Position numbers and translations under genes: made by a program. Source: Vibrio ponticus (GTDB taxonomy: Bacteria; Pseudomonadota; Gammaproteobacteria; Enterobacterales; Vibrionaceae). Taken from it: a stretch of DNA of 64,000 nt. The notes under the pieces were generated by a model. That model saw nothing but the letters and a program-made list of their open reading frames with translations, was not told the DNA's origin and ran no database searches. Location of the stretch: the NCBI RefSeq assembly GCF_009938225.1, contig NZ_AP019658.1, positions 744,001-808,000 on the forward strand, given 5' to 3'. This document shows, in pieces, positions 1 to 10,168 of the stretch (position 1 is the first letter of the stretch; each line of letters starts with the position of its first letter).

Positions 1-75
1 AGTCGGTGCGATAATTAGTTGACCGAAGCATTGGAAAGAAAATACCACTAAGCATAGAGAGAAAATGTGCCTCAT
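1..75 (-). CDS. Start of a pilus-type periplasmic chaperone (partial)
   Basis: Only the first 25 codons are inside the window; the gene runs off the left edge. They encode a signal peptide (MRHIFSLCLVVFSFQCFG) followed by QLIIAPT. A mature N-terminus of that form, with PTR expected next, is typical of PapD-like chaperones of chaperone-usher systems. The ATG overlaps the TGA of the upstream DUF4402-like gene (ATGA, positions 75-72), so the two are probably translationally coupled. The chaperone call is inferred from this short stretch plus the two secreted DUF4402-like proteins upstream; the immunoglobulin-like domains are not visible. Confidence 0.5.
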   Translation of the reverse strand, partial: MRHIFSLCLVVFSFQCFGQLIIAPT

Positions 76-494
76 AAATAGGTAACCTTTATATAAATGT
101 GATTATTATAGTTGCCGGGACTGAGTCGAGACTTGGTCGTTATCTTTGCCCCAATGCAGAGTTCTTTGCTGTATCCGTTCGGTTGTATGGTAGATATTCC
201 AAGGTTTGATAGGGCACAACCAAATGTAAAATTTAAGAAATGGAGGTTATTTTCATTTAAGTTTGAATGTTGCTTGTTTGGCAGTGATACTTGAAAAGTT
301 TTACCTGGTTCCCCTTTAACTTTAAAAATAAAAGACTCGTGTTTTGTTAGCTGTCGCTTTATTGCATTAACATTGTTGTGATTTGTGATGATATTATTGA
401 AATGTATTCCGTTAGTATTTTTTATTATCTCGAGTGGACTCGAAAAAGTGAGTCCACTCCATAATATCGCTACAACGGTACTAACTAACTTCAT
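72..494 (-). CDS. Small secreted DUF4402-like protein (second copy)
   Basis: A 140-residue exported protein with a signal peptide ending near residues 18-20. The mature part mirrors the larger neighbour upstream: LEIIKNTNGIHF here against LEIAKTQDLTF there, and a C-terminal YIKVTYL against NVKVTYQ. It is therefore a divergent member of the same DUF4402-like beta-sandwich family, which occurs with chaperone-usher genes. Two cysteines (FGCALS and KELCIGA) could form a disulfide. It starts 30 bases after the upstream gene, with only a weak ribosome site, and overlaps the chaperone start by 4 bases. A role as minor subunit or tip of a surface fibre is inference. Confidence 0.6.
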   Translation of the reverse strand: MKLVSTVVAILWSGLTFSSPLEIIKNTNGIHFNNIITNHNNVNAIKRQLTKHESFIFKVKGEPGKTFQVSLPNKQHSNLNENNLHFLNFTFGCALSNLGISTIQPNGYSKELCIGAKITTKSRLSPGNYNNHIYIKVTYL

Positions 495-524
495 AGCCCA
501 ATAAGCAAAACATTCACAGATGAT

Positions 525-971
525 TTACTGATATGTGACTTTTACGTTGATTGCGTTTGCGGTGTATGTCCCTGAAGGGATAGGTCCGTTGTTGAGGAAG
601 TCAACTTCACCACCGATTCTTAACTCAGTATCGCCACTTATCGTCAGCGTTGGATCTGTGAGAAAGCTCAATGCATATGAGTCTGAGCCATTCGTTACGT
701 TGGTGTTTGCAACTTCAACGTCAACTATATTGTTTTCTTCACCTGTCACCGTGAAAACAGCTGCAGTGGCATCAGCAGCATTGACCGTTACTTTGCCTGT
801 TTGAGTGCTGTATACTTTTGGAAATGTGAGATCCTGAGTTTTTGCAATTTCAAGAGCTTGAACAACTTGAATACTGGCATTGAAAGTTGTGCTTGCCGTA
901 TTTGAAGCGATAACATTTGATGTAGATAGAGCGATTGCAGAAGCTGCCACTACTTTAACTAGATTTTTCAT
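525..971 (-). CDS. DUF4402 domain protein, probable major fibre subunit
   Basis: A 148-residue secreted protein with a clear signal peptide (about residues 1-22) and a DUF4402-type body rich in Thr, Val and Asn. Repeated short beta strands end in INVKVTYQ, as in pilin-like subunits whose last strand is handled by a chaperone. It is first in a leftward run of DUF4402 protein, second DUF4402-like protein and chaperone. The start is supported by AAGGGA eight bases or so before the ATG. Being first in the operon and most regular in sequence, it is the likely main structural subunit, but the function is inferred from context only. Confidence 0.65.
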   Translation of the reverse strand: MKNLVKVVAASAIALSTSNVIASNTASTTFNASIQVVQALEIAKTQDLTFPKVYSTQTGKVTVNAADATAAVFTVTGEENNIVDVEVANTNVTNGSDSYALSFLTDPTLTISGDTELRIGGEVDFLNNGPIPSGTYTANAINVKVTYQ

Positions 972-1426
972 AGTAAATCCCTTTGTTTAGACCAATAGAA
1001 AGGGTTGTTTCTAGGTCATGTTATTGAGCTATGTATGTGCGCCAATATGATGATTAAAAAGTTTAATTTTGCGCTTTTTTTTAGTGATTAAGTTTACTAA
1101 TCGACTTGAACGTTACGGTAAGTTTAAATTTGTATCAATTTCTACAATATTGCAGCGTGTCGTTGTGCGACCAATAACAAATAAATTTGTGCTTATTTGA
1201 TGAAAATAGGTGCTGTTTTTAATATTTTTCTCATTAGTAAGACGAATAATTACTTTTAAGATTTTATAAGTCTCTAGATTATTGATTTGAATTACGAAAT
1301 TCAGAAAATGTCCGCGTTACTTATAAGGTTTATATTAGAGGGAGGTTGGTTGACTTTCGGTTTCTAAGTGGCTTGAAGAGTATATAAAGTATGATGCCCA
1401 TGTGAATGGGCAATCATCAATTATCA
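972..1426. other. AT-rich intergenic region upstream of the DUF4402 operon
   Basis: About 450 bases without a convincing gene. It must hold the promoter of the leftward DUF4402 operon at its left side and the 3' end of the porin operon at its right side. I see no confident promoter hexamers and no named operator. The only clear structure is a hairpin near 1392-1416. Confidence 0.5.
1392..1416 (-). terminator. Weak hairpin after the porin gene
   Basis: TGATGCCCAT and ATGGGCAATCA pair around a GTGA loop, with one bulged base. It lies just beyond the stop of the leftward porin gene but lacks a good U-tract on that strand, so termination is only tentative. Confidence 0.35.
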
Positions 1427-2482
1427 TTAAAATACGAAATTAATCATGATAGTAAATAACTGAGCGTGATTTTTTGAATTCGGTGTGTCAATGAATGAGC
1501 CATTTTGATCTTCTTCTGCATTGAAGTACTGCCACTCGGCATTTAAAGATACATTGTAAAGTAGATCGTATCTGGTTCCGAGTAGAACACTATCACCGTC
1601 TAATTTGTGGTCATCATTGTATTGCTGCGCATAGGACAGATAGGGTTTGAATGAATTAAGTTGTATAGCACTCATCAGATACCATGAGTAAGTTCGGTCA
1701 TTTTTTTGCGCTTCTGCGGTAAGGGTAACATTATCAAATTCGTATTCAGCACCCAGTGAGAAAAGCTCAATTGTATTGTCTTTTTCTTCCGGTAATGAAA
1801 AGTTAAACAAAGTGACTTTTTGGTCATACTTTGATTTTAAATAAGATAAATTCCATCTTGAATTGTCATTCGACAGCGTGAAATTTAAACCCAGCATATT
1901 GTGAGTGTTCAATTCCAATAACGTTACGTCATTTAGCTGAATCTTTTTGTTGTCTTCTAACCCAAAAAAGGGCGTGATAGCTAAAGAATATTCTTCCGCA
2001 AAATCATAGGTGTAAGTAAGACTGCCCCCTTCATAGAAAGTGATACCAAGTATACTGTTGTAGACTTCACCAGGCGGTCTTGCTGGCGTGTAAGCTTGCC
2101 CGACGTAATAGTATTCTGAGTAAAGGAACAGCGGATTGCGTAGACGCCCAAGCTGCACTGTCCACGGTCCATTGTTGTAGCCTACATATGCCCATTCTAG
2201 TTCGGGGTTACTCCAATCGTCTTGTGGTCGCTTAACGAGTTGTGCAGAGGCTTTAAACGCTTCGTAGTAGATATCTAACTGCAATCCAAGCGTTGTATCA
2301 CAGTCAAAGCAACTTGAATCAGAGATATCGCGATTGATTAACAATGGCATCTCATTGTTGCTCTTTGCCCATGACGTAGAGCCGAACCCACTTAATGCCA
2401 CGTTATCGGTGATGTCATAGTTGGCACCCGCATAAGGAGCGATAAGCAAAGAACCGATCAGAACGGGAAGAGATCGTGACAT
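1427..2482 (-). CDS. Outer-membrane beta-barrel (porin-like) protein
   Basis: A 351-residue protein with a signal peptide ending near AGA-NYDI. It has many alternating amphipathic strands and a C-terminal phenylalanine (TIMINFVF), the mark of BAM-assembled outer-membrane barrels. The N-terminal mature part (ALSGFGSTSWAKS, then LQLDIYYEAFKASAQLVKR) resembles general porin-like proteins; the substrate is not evident. The ATG at 2482 is preferred over a GTG five codons upstream because GAGGA lies eight bases before it. It begins one base after the TAA of the periplasmic binding protein gene, so it is the third gene of the kinase-binding protein-porin operon. Confidence 0.75.
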   Translation of the reverse strand: MSRSLPVLIGSLLIAPYAGANYDITDNVALSGFGSTSWAKSNNEMPLLINRDISDSSCFDCDTTLGLQLDIYYEAFKASAQLVKRPQDDWSNPELEWAYVGYNNGPWTVQLGRLRNPLFLYSEYYYVGQAYTPARPPGEVYNSILGITFYEGGSLTYTYDFAEEYSLAITPFFGLEDNKKIQLNDVTLLELNTHNMLGLNFTLSNDNSRWNLSYLKSKYDQKVTLFNFSLPEEKDNTIELFSLGAEYEFDNVTLTAEAQKNDRTYSWYLMSAIQLNSFKPYLSYAQQYNDDHKLDGDSVLLGTRYDLLYNVSLNAEWQYFNAEEDQNGSFIDTPNSKNHAQLFTIMINFVF

Positions 2483-2483
2483 A

Positions 2484-2963
2484 TTAATTTTCCTCACTTA
2501 CAACGAAAAGGACATTGGCATTAATTGGAATTGCATCAACAGGCGCATAGCCGATACGGTTAGGTTTCTCTTCCATCCACTGAATTAAACTTTCTATTTC
2601 TGAATCTGAAATCTCCTTTGGTGGTCGTGCTTTACCTGAAAAAGAGAGCGCCGCCCAGTGTGCATTCATCTGTGCTGTGTTTTTTCCGAGTAAGTAGCGG
2701 TAGAACTCCTCTCGTTCCGTGCTATTGGCAGGCCAGTCAGCAAGTTCAAAGCGTTGCCCATTGATTGACTTTGCTTTGCCTCGATAGAGCTTGCGAGCTT
2801 TTAATACCGACATTTGCCCAATGGAGTCATTCAAGGTGAAAATCGCGTATTGCTCTGCAGCCAAAGCGTGGCAGGGGAGCGAAACACCTAAAGTGACTAG
2901 GTATAGAATGGCGCTACCGACATACGCAGAAATATTTCTGTGGCTTTTTGTTAAAAGTTCCAT
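2484..2963 (-). CDS. Periplasmic phosphate-binding-protein-like protein
   Basis: About 159 residues with a signal peptide (cleavage near ALA-AEQ). The rest resembles the short PstS-like periplasmic proteins annotated as phosphate ABC transporter substrate-binding. It contains the recognisable pattern LKARKLYRGKAK, then FYRYLLGKNTAQMNAHWAAL, then IGYAPVDA. It lacks the second lobe of a full PstS, and no ABC transporter genes are nearby, so import is unlikely to be its role. The ATG at 2963 with AGGA eight bases upstream is chosen over a TTG at 2996 that would overlap the kinase gene. Lying between a sensor kinase and a porin, it may be a sensory or ligand-delivery partner; that is inference. 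Confidence 0.65.
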   Translation of the reverse strand: MELLTKSHRNISAYVGSAILYLVTLGVSLPCHALAAEQYAIFTLNDSIGQMSVLKARKLYRGKAKSINGQRFELADWPANSTEREEFYRYLLGKNTAQMNAHWAALSFSGKARPPKEISDSEIESLIQWMEEKPNRIGYAPVDAIPINANVLFVVSEEN

Positions 2964-2979
2964 TTCACATGTCCTAGCT

Positions 2980-5900
2980 CTAAACGAGACTCTCAATTTT
3001 ATCGATAAGGTTTTTCTTACGCACAGGCTTGGCTAAATACGCATCCATACCGGAGTCAAAACAGCGCTGAATATCATCATCAATAACGCTTGCGGTTAAT
3101 GCAATAATGGGCGTTTTATCCAGTCCCTGCTTTTGTTCCAACCTGCGGATTTCTCTCGTGGCTTCAAACCCATCTTTTACTGGCATCATACAATCCATAA
3201 GGATGAGGTGATAACCATTTTCTTTGCGATACATATCGACGGCGATCTGACCATTCTCGGCGATATCGTACTGATAGCCAGCTTTTTCGAGAATGAGGGA
3301 TGCAACTTTCTGATTAACAGAATTATCTTCAACCAGCAGAATTTTGCTGCTGTCTTGTGATATCGATTCTTTGGTTGTTTCTGCTTCAACTGGGTAGTTT
3401 TCGATATCAGCACTAGGAAGCGCAGGTTCTACTTGTGTGTATTGACAAACTTTGATGATTAATGCGTCCCCTTTGAAGGGTTTTGCCAAATAATCATTCA
3501 TACCCACGCTATAACATTGTTCTATGTCCTCATCGAGAATACTTGCCGTTAGCGCAATAATAGGGACTTGTTTAACCGCGCTACTTTCAAACTGACGAAT
3601 TTGCTTTGTGGCTTCGAATCCGTCCATGATCGGCATCATGCAATCCATCAGGATCAACGAGTATTTCTCTGGATGAGAGGTATACATTTGTACCGCTTCC
3701 GCGCCGTCATGCGCGACTTCATAATTGATACCAGCATTGGATAAGTGCAACCCGGTAATTTTCCTATTCACCGCGTTATCCTCAACCACGAGCACGGATT
3801 TTTCTGCACTGTTTTCAGCGAGTAGTTCGCCTTCAACTTGAACTACATCAATGGTTCGAGAAGTAACGGCATTGAAGAGACGCTGACCATATAAAGGCTG
3901 AGTAACGACTGAGTGGATCTCGGAAGAAAATTCAAACGGCACACTATTGAACAAGCGAGCAATACACACATGCTTTTGTTGCGCGATGGCTTTGAGGTCT
4001 TGCTGACAAGACATTAAATTGATGGTCTCGGACTCAACGAATATAACCACGTGATCAGCTCGTGGTGACTTCTCGTTATATTCATCCAGTGAAGAATAGT
4101 TACCGATGATTGTTTGACGATAGAACTCTAGCTCATGAATTAAATCGGATTTAGATTCAACTGCTGTGCCGATCAGGCAAATATTATTTTGTTTGCTCGT
4201 GTCCTGATAGTTTTGCTGTTCAACAGCGACTTGTAGCGTGAACGAGAAGCGACTGCCAATGCCTTTTTCAGACTTTAGTTGGATTGCTCCTCCCATCATT
4301 TCAACCAGTTGAGTGCTGATTGCTAGACCCAGACCTGTACCGCCAAACTTTCTTGTGGTTGATTCATCTTCCTGAGCGAATGGCTTAAATATTTGCTCTT
4401 GCTTTTCCGCATCGATACCGACACCTGAATCAGTGACGGCAAACTCTAAATTAACTTGTTCACTCGTCGTTCCCTTAACCGCTACCGAGATTTCCACATA
4501 TCCATTGCTGGTGAACTTGACTGCATTGGACATAAAGTTCATTAGCGTTTGGCGAAGGCGATGATCGTCTACCAATACTTTATGTGGGATATTTGATTCG
4601 ATGGATACACGCAGTTGCAGACCTTTCTCTTTAATCTTAGGCGCAACAATTGCTGCGACGTCATACACTACCTCACGAATGGATGTAGAGTGCTGGTTAA
4701 TCAGTAACATGCCAGACTCAATTTTGGAGAAGTCGAGAATGTCATTGATTAAGCTAAGTAAGAGTTGGGATGAAGTTTCGATAGTATCGACATAGTCTCG
4801 TTGTGAAGCCGTGAGTTGTGTTTCAGACAACACTTCAGAAATACCGATCACACCATTTAACGGAGTGCGAATTTCATGTGACATATTGGCGAGAAAGCTG
4901 CTTTTGGCGCGATTTGCCCGAACCGCGGCATCTTTGGCATTCTCCGCATCGACTTTGGCTTGGGTTAAGCGCTCATTAGCGAGTTTACGTTCTATCGTAA
5001 TGCGCTCGACTTCACGCGCGAAGCGACCTAATTCGTCTTTGCCGTGAATTGATTTACTCAGTTGAATAAGATTCTTGTCGTCATCACACTTCAAATACTC
5101 GACGACCATATTGAGGTTTTGAGTAATGTGTCTTGTCAGTTTAAAGGCAACAAAGATGACCAGTGCGGTCAATAGAGAGACCAGACCAATATAGAGATTT
5201 CGCTCAAAATGAGCTTGTTGGATAGATTGCTCAATGCTGCTGGTAATCTGAAATTCAATCGTATCACCAACGTTGTTCAATAGGTCTAAGCGAGTATTCA
5301 TCGCTTCAATACCCAGTTGGGTCATTTGGCTATTGAGTGAGGCGAGGTTACTCAAGCTCGCTAAGTTTTGTCGAAATTTTTGGCTGTGCGAAAAAGCGGA
5401 ATTACTAAACGCCTGCATCATCAATTTGACTTGCTCAGGGTTAGCATTCAGATTAACAAATCGTTCTATGAAAAGTTGTTGTCTTTCGATAAGGGTGTTT
5501 ATTTGGTCACGTATATCTTGGTCGTACTCGCCATAGTTTTGGAAAGCGCTGATCAGAATATTACTTAATTGATTTTCTTCATTAGCCCAAAATACCATCC
5601 ATTCAAGTTGGATTAGTGCTTGAATGTTACTACGAACATCCTCAGGTAAGTTGGCAAACTCTTTCTTTTCGAGACTAAGCAATAATTGATGGTAGAGCTC
5701 AGCCTGCCACTCGAAGTTATCGAGCCTATCCTCGATACTCAGATCTTGTAAGAGCTGTTGTTTGGTCGAAATAAGGTTTTGCACTATATCTCTGACATCA
5801 TCTGCTGACTGTGAAGGATATACTTTGGGTATCAGAAGATTAAGAGACGAAGCAGAAAGCGATGTGTCAGATGGCGAGTAGACGCTAGATACCCCGCGAA

Positions 5901-6063
5901 GAAAGCTGGTAGTGTCTGTCGCCTCTATGAGTGATTTTGTACTGTTGTTGATAGTTTTAATCTGTAACATTGCAAGATAAATCAGCAATGCAATAGGCAA
6001 CAACACCAAGCCATAAAGCTTGTATTTAAGCGATATGTTCTGCCAAGAACTCCAATTTATCAT
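2980..6063 (-). CDS. Hybrid sensor histidine kinase with two receiver domains
   Basis: About 1027 residues. A membrane segment near residues 15-35 is followed by a long, mostly helical periplasmic sensor region (about 40-285), possibly NIT-like. A second membrane segment lies around 290-310, then a HAMP-like linker. The HisKA domain has [10 protein letters not shown] with phospho-accepting His396. An HATPase domain follows ([15 protein letters not shown]). Two receiver domains near the C-terminus each contain LMDCMMP with the acceptor aspartate. There is no Hpt domain, so the phosphate must pass to a separate Hpt protein or the receivers act as sinks. The start is the ATG at 6063; the upstream TTG at 6084 is less likely. 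It is first in an operon with a binding protein (16 bases on) and a porin. Confidence 0.85.
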   Translation of the reverse strand: MINWSSWQNISLKYKLYGLVLLPIALLIYLAMLQIKTINNSTKSLIEATDTTSFLRGVSSVYSPSDTSLSASSLNLLIPKVYPSQSADDVRDIVQNLISTKQQLLQDLSIEDRLDNFEWQAELYHQLLLSLEKKEFANLPEDVRSNIQALIQLEWMVFWANEENQLSNILISAFQNYGEYDQDIRDQINTLIERQQLFIERFVNLNANPEQVKLMMQAFSNSAFSHSQKFRQNLASLSNLASLNSQMTQLGIEAMNTRLDLLNNVGDTIEFQITSSIEQSIQQAHFERNLYIGLVSLLTALVIFVAFKLTRHITQNLNMVVEYLKCDDDKNLIQLSKSIHGKDELGRFAREVERITIERKLANERLTQAKVDAENAKDAAVRANRAKSSFLANMSHEIRTPLNGVIGISEVLSETQLTASQRDYVDTIETSSQLLLSLINDILDFSKIESGMLLINQHSTSIREVVYDVAAIVAPKIKEKGLQLRVSIESNIPHKVLVDDHRLRQTLMNFMSNAVKFTSNGYVEISVAVKGTTSEQVNLEFAVTDSGVGIDAEKQEQIFKPFAQEDESTTRKFGGTGLGLAISTQLVEMMGGAIQLKSEKGIGSRFSFTLQVAVEQQNYQDTSKQNNICLIGTAVESKSDLIHELEFYRQTIIGNYSSLDEYNEKSPRADHVVIFVESETINLMSCQQDLKAIAQQKHVCIARLFNSVPFEFSSEIHSVVTQPLYGQRLFNAVTSRTIDVVQVEGELLAENSAEKSVLVVEDNAVNRKITGLHLSNAGINYEVAHDGAEAVQMYTSHPEKYSLILMDCMMPIMDGFEATKQIRQFESSAVKQVPIIALTASILDEDIEQCYSVGMNDYLAKPFKGDALIIKVCQYTQVEPALPSADIENYPVEAETTKESISQDSSKILLVEDNSVNQKVASLILEKAGYQYDIAENGQIAVDMYRKENGYHLILMDCMMPVKDGFEATREIRRLEQKQGLDKTPIIALTASVIDDDIQRCFDSGMDAYLAKPVRKKNLIDKIESLV

Positions 6064-6365
6064 TATTAAATATATCCAAACCAAGCCAACTAATATGAAA
6101 AGTGTAGAACAGCCATTGGTTTAGTCTAGTGTAACAAAGTGATCTAAATATGATTTTTTGACAATGTGAGATCTGGCTCCTAATGAGTAAAGGCGATGTT
6201 GCACATTGGAAAAAGAGCGAAATGTGTGACCAAAAATATTTACACATTCTAGAAAGGCTGAATCTGAGGCTCATCAGCAGTGATGAATAATGCCAACTAC
6301 ACTTAGAGGTAATGCTCGATAGAGCAGGTTGTGTATGTAACTAGGCTTAGATTCAAGGAGTTGTT

Positions 6366-6605
6366 ATGTTAGGAGAAGATCATTCCCTTTTAAATGAGTT
6401 TCCAGAGCATGGAGAAGTTATTCATAAATTAAGTCAAAGTGACTTATCTTTTGCTAATGATGTAAAAGAATACAATTCGCTAGATAAAGAGATACGGGTT
6501 CTCGAGTTGCGAGGCGCGCCGATTGATGATGCAGAAATGAATAAACTGAAACACAGTAGGGCAGTTCTGAAAGACTCACTCTACCAGCGAATAACTCCTA
6601 AATAG
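6366..6605 (+). CDS. YdcH-family small coiled-coil protein (DUF465)
   Basis: 79 residues, highly charged and helical, with the DUF465/YdcH pattern: MLGEDHSLLNEFPEH near the start, then FANDVKEYNSLDKEI and LKDSLYQRI at the end. Members of this family are small cytoplasmic proteins of unknown function. It is a single gene with AGGAG close before the ATG, and it converges on transketolase with a shared terminator. A short hairpin (TGCTCGATAGAGCA, near 6312-6325) lies in its leader. Confidence 0.85.
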   Translation: MLGEDHSLLNEFPEHGEVIHKLSQSDLSFANDVKEYNSLDKEIRVLELRGAPIDDAEMNKLKHSRAVLKDSLYQRITPK

Positions 6606-6628
6606 TAACTAGGTTTCCATCAATACAA

Positions 6629-6656
6629 AAACACCCGCGAGATGCGGGTGTTTTAT
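6629..6656. terminator. Bidirectional terminator between ydcH and tkt
   Basis: A ten-base perfect stem AAACACCCGC / GCGGGTGTTT around a five-base loop, with A-rich and T-rich flanks on both sides. It suits termination of both converging genes. Confidence 0.9.
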
Positions 6657-6670
6657 TTATATGAGACTAA

Positions 6671-8662
6671 TTACGCGAGTAATTCTTCGGCGGTGTTGAT
6701 AACGTTTTCTACTGTGAAGCCAAACATTTCAAACAGCTGGTCAGCTGGTGCTGACTCACCAAAGGTAGTCATACCGATGATGCGACCATCAAAGCCAACG
6801 TACTTGTACCAGAAGTCAGCAATACCGGCTTCAATTGCGATACGTGCAGTCACATCTGATGGCAGTACTGACTCACGGTAAGCGGCGTCTTGCTTATCAA
6901 ATGCATCAGTAGCAGGCATAGATACAACGCGTACTGCTTTACCCGCTGCTGTTAGCTCTTCTGCCGCTTTCACTGCAAGTTCAACTTCAGAACCTGTTGC
7001 GATTAGGATTAGCTCAGGTTTGCCTGCGCAATCTTTAAGGATGTAACCACCCTTAGCGATGTCAGCCACTTGCTCAGCAGAGCGTGGTTGCTGCGCTAGG
7101 TTTTGACGTGAGAAGATCAGTGCTGATGGACCATCTTTACGCTCAATCGCCAGTTTCCAAGCTACTGCTGACTCAACTTGGTCACATGGACGCCATGTGC
7201 TCATGTTTGGTGTTAGACGTAGAGACGCGATTTGCTCAACCGGTTGGTGAGTTGGACCGTCTTCGCCAAGACCGATAGAGTCGTGCGTGTAAACTTGGAT
7301 GTTCTGAATTTTCATCAGAGCAGCCATGCGCATTGCGTTACGTGCGTATTCCATGAACATTAGGAAGGTTGCACCGTAAGGAACAAAACCGCCGTGTAGC
7401 GCGATACCGTTCATGATCGCGGTCATACCGAATTCACGTACGCCGTAGTGAATGTAGTTACCAGAGAAGTCGTTTGCTTCTAGAGACTTAGAACCCGACC
7501 ACATGGTTAGGTTAGAAGGCGCTAGGTCAGCAGAGCCGCCCATAAATTCTGGTAGCATTTGACCAAATGCTTCTAGTGCATTTTGCGATGCTTTACGTGA
7601 TGCGATATTCGCAGGGTTTGCTTGAAGGTCAGCAATGATTTGGCTTGCTTTCTCTTCCCACTCAGCAGGCAGTTCGCCGTTGATACGACGCTTAAGCTCT
7701 GCCGCTTCTGCAGGGTATGCCGCTGCGTACGCGTCAAATTTTGCGTTCCAAGCCGCTTCTTTGTCAGCGCCTGCTGCTTTTGCATCCCATTGCGAGTATA
7801 CGTCAGCTGGGATTTCAAATGCTGGGTGTTCCCAACCTAGGAATTCGCGCGCTGCTGCGATTTCTTCTGCGCCTAGTGGTGCACCGTGGCAGTCGTGTGA
7901 ACCTGATTTGTTTGGCGAGCCAAAACCGATGATGGTTTTAGTACAGATTAACGTTGGGCGTGGGTCTGCTTTCGCAGCGATGATTGCAGCATTGATCGCT
8001 TCTGCATCGTGACCATCAACCGCTGGGATTACGTGCCAGCCGTACGCTTCAAAGCGTTTCGGTGTATCATCTGAGAACCAACCTTCTACGTGACCATCGA
8101 TAGAGATACCGTTGTCATCCCAGAATGCGATTAGCTTACCAAGACCAAGTGTACCTGCTAGAGAACATGCCTCATGCGAGATACCTTCCATTAGACAGCC
8201 GTCACCCATGAACACGTAAGTATGGTGGTCAACAATGTCGTGACCTTCTTTATTGAACTGAGCAGCCAGTGCTTTTTCAGCCATTGCCATACCAACTGCG
8301 TTGGTGATGCCTTGACCTAGAGGACCCGTGGTTGTTTCGATACCTGGTGCGTAACCATACTCAGGGTGACCTGGCGTCTTAGAGTGCAATTGACGGAAGT
8401 TTTTCAGATCGTCAATAGATAGCTCGTAACCACTTAGGTGTAGTAGTGAGTAAATTAGCATTGAGCCGTGACCGTTAGACAGCACGAAACGGTCGCGATC
8501 AGCCCATTCTGGGTTTGCTGGGTTATGGTTTAGGTGAGAGCGCCAAAGAACTTCAGCGATGTCCGCCATACCCATAGGTGCGCCTGGGTGACCAGAGTTT
8601 GCTTGTTGTACACCGTCCATGCTTAGCGCACGGATTGCATTAGCTAAATGTTTACGATCCAT
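6671..8662 (-). CDS. tkt: Transketolase
   Basis: 663 residues, full length for bacterial transketolase, a thiamine-diphosphate enzyme moving two-carbon units between pentose phosphate and glycolytic sugars in the cytosol. Visible signatures are GHPGAPMG near residue 24 (with the active-site His25), the TPP/metal motif [13 protein letters not shown] around 155, and the transketolase motif GEDGPTHQP near 470. It lies 80 bases downstream of transaldolase on the same strand, matching the tal-tkt order on V. cholerae chromosome II. A hairpin in the gap may lower its expression relative to tal. Vibrios usually carry a second transketolase elsewhere; which paralogue this is cannot be judged here. 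Confidence 0.97.
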   Translation of the reverse strand: MDRKHLANAIRALSMDGVQQANSGHPGAPMGMADIAEVLWRSHLNHNPANPEWADRDRFVLSNGHGSMLIYSLLHLSGYELSIDDLKNFRQLHSKTPGHPEYGYAPGIETTTGPLGQGITNAVGMAMAEKALAAQFNKEGHDIVDHHTYVFMGDGCLMEGISHEACSLAGTLGLGKLIAFWDDNGISIDGHVEGWFSDDTPKRFEAYGWHVIPAVDGHDAEAINAAIIAAKADPRPTLICTKTIIGFGSPNKSGSHDCHGAPLGAEEIAAAREFLGWEHPAFEIPADVYSQWDAKAAGADKEAAWNAKFDAYAAAYPAEAAELKRRINGELPAEWEEKASQIIADLQANPANIASRKASQNALEAFGQMLPEFMGGSADLAPSNLTMWSGSKSLEANDFSGNYIHYGVREFGMTAIMNGIALHGGFVPYGATFLMFMEYARNAMRMAALMKIQNIQVYTHDSIGLGEDGPTHQPVEQIASLRLTPNMSTWRPCDQVESAVAWKLAIERKDGPSALIFSRQNLAQQPRSAEQVADIAKGGYILKDCAGKPELILIATGSEVELAVKAAEELTAAGKAVRVVSMPATDAFDKQDAAYRESVLPSDVTARIAIEAGIADFWYKYVGFDGRIIGMTTFGESAPADQLFEMFGFTVENVINTAEELLA

Positions 8663-8705
8663 AATAAATACCAGATAGGGTTAATTTCTAAATAGGGAAA
8701 AGAAG

Positions 8706-8727
8706 AGGGGAACGCAAACGTTCCCCT
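8706..8727 (-). terminator. Hairpin between tal and tkt
   Basis: AGGGGAACG and CGTTCCCCT pair perfectly around CAAA. On the minus strand the stem is followed by CTTCTTTTCCC, a poor U-tract, so it looks like a partial terminator or an mRNA-stabilising stem inside the tal-tkt operon. Confidence 0.55.
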
Positions 8728-8743
8728 TATTTTATTCGTTGGA

Positions 8744-9694
8744 TTACAGCTTAGCTGCGATCATCTCTTCAAGTTTGCCTTGGTCTACCGCGAAGTTGCG
8801 GATGCCTTCTGCCAGTTTCTCAACTGCCATTGCATCTTGGTTGTGGTCCCATAGGAATTCAGCGTGAGTCATTGCCGCTGGACGCTCTGATGCGCCTTTA
8901 GAGTCAATCAGTTTCTCAACCACTTCGCCTTCAGCCGCTTCTAGTTCAGCAAGAAGCGCAGGGGCAATAGTTAGACGGTCACAGCCAGCAAGTTCAAGAA
9001 TTTCGCCGATGTTACGGAAGCTTGCACCCATTACAACCGTGTTGTAGCCGTATTCTTTGTAGTAGTTGTAGATAGTGGTTACAGATAGTACGCCTGGATC
9101 TTCTTGTGCTTCGAAATCACGACCTTCTTTCGCTTTGTACCAGTCCATGATGCGACCGACGAAAGGAGAAATTAGGAATACGCCGGCTTCAGCACAAGCA
9201 CGCGCTTGAGCAAATGAGAATAGTAGTGTCAGGTTACAGTTGATGCCTTCTTTCTCTAGGATTTCTGCCGCGCGGATACCTTCCCAAGTTGACGCTAGTT
9301 TGATCAGAATGCGATCGTTAGTGATACCCGCATCGTTGTACATCTTAATAAGTTGGCGAGCTTTCGCAACGCTCGCTTCGGTGTCGTAAGAAAGACGCGC
9401 ATCTACTTCTGTAGAGATGCGACCTGGAATAGTCGTCAGGATTTCTTTACCGATATTTACTGCAAGCATGTCACAAGCATCTTGTACTTGTTGCGCTTTG
9501 TCAGAACTTTGAGTTTTCGCGTATGCGATAGCTTGGTCGATAAGTGGTGCGTACTCAGCAATTTGAGCCGCTTTTAGAATTAGAGATGGGTTGGTTGTCG
9601 CATCTTCTGGCTGGTACTTTTTAATTGCGTCAATTTCGCCAGTATCTGCAACAACTGTGGTTAGCTTACGAAGTTGCTCTAATTTATTGCTCAT
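8744..9694 (-). CDS. tal: Transaldolase
   Basis: 316 residues, the same length class as E. coli TalB and very similar throughout. It transfers a dihydroxyacetone unit between sedoheptulose-7-phosphate and glyceraldehyde-3-phosphate. The Schiff-base lysine is Lys132 in [13 protein letters not shown], and the N-terminal DATTNPSL motif is at 31-38. It is the first gene of a leftward tal-tkt operon. A divergent SorC-type sugar regulator lies 470 bases upstream and could control it. The product is assigned with high confidence; the regulation is inference. Confidence 0.97.
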   Translation of the reverse strand: MSNKLEQLRKLTTVVADTGEIDAIKKYQPEDATTNPSLILKAAQIAEYAPLIDQAIAYAKTQSSDKAQQVQDACDMLAVNIGKEILTTIPGRISTEVDARLSYDTEASVAKARQLIKMYNDAGITNDRILIKLASTWEGIRAAEILEKEGINCNLTLLFSFAQARACAEAGVFLISPFVGRIMDWYKAKEGRDFEAQEDPGVLSVTTIYNYYKEYGYNTVVMGASFRNIGEILELAGCDRLTIAPALLAELEAAEGEVVEKLIDSKGASERPAAMTHAEFLWDHNQDAMAVEKLAEGIRNFAVDQGKLEEMIAAKL

Positions 9695-10168
9695 AATCGA
9701 TCATCCTATTTCTTTGTCAGTGCTCAATCTTGAGTTAGCCCTGACATTTGCAAGCGAGTTAACGAATAGTTCATGGTTAAAAATAGACCGTCTCTAATCG
9801 TTAGCAGAAATCTTTCTATCGGAAGAGCATTTGCTTTGAGCATTTGTTCTTGCGATGAGTAAATGATGGATTCATATTTATCTTAATGAGCGATAAAGTC
9901 AATCAGGTAGTGCTAAATTAGGTGACGTAAATCAAGATTAATTTCGCCAATTTGTTTTGCTAAATGAATTAAACGTTTGCCTTTGCACAGCAACGCCTAG
10001 CGGGAAGCTAAAGTAGAAAACAAAAACTGTGAGCAGGTGTCATTGTGTTGAGCAAAAGTTCGGGTAAAATGCGAGTGTTACATATGCTAAGTCAATGAGC
10101 GGTTGCTCATGTTTGCGTACAATCAATATCAGCAAACTGCTTATCTTTTTTAAGAGTATTTAAAGTTT
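9695..10168. other. Divergent intergenic region between tal and the SorC-type regulator
   Basis: About 470 bases without a gene. TTAAACGTTTGC at 9969-9980 resembles the core of a Cra/FruR site (TGAAACGTTTCA) at nine of twelve positions, which would suit carbon control of tal-tkt, but a chance match is possible. I see no other confident operator. Confidence 0.4.

Noticed and set aside
6026-6274. 82-codon open frame overlapping the kinase start
   Set aside because: Shares bases with the kinase N-terminus, no ribosome site, and covers the expected promoter.
7635-8012. Long plus-strand open frames inside transketolase
   Set aside because: They are antisense shadows produced by the codon use of a highly expressed gene.
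9969-9980. Cra/FruR site between tal and the sugar regulator
   Set aside because: Only nine of twelve core positions match and it is about 275 bases from the tal start; kept as a note within the intergenic entry, not as a feature.
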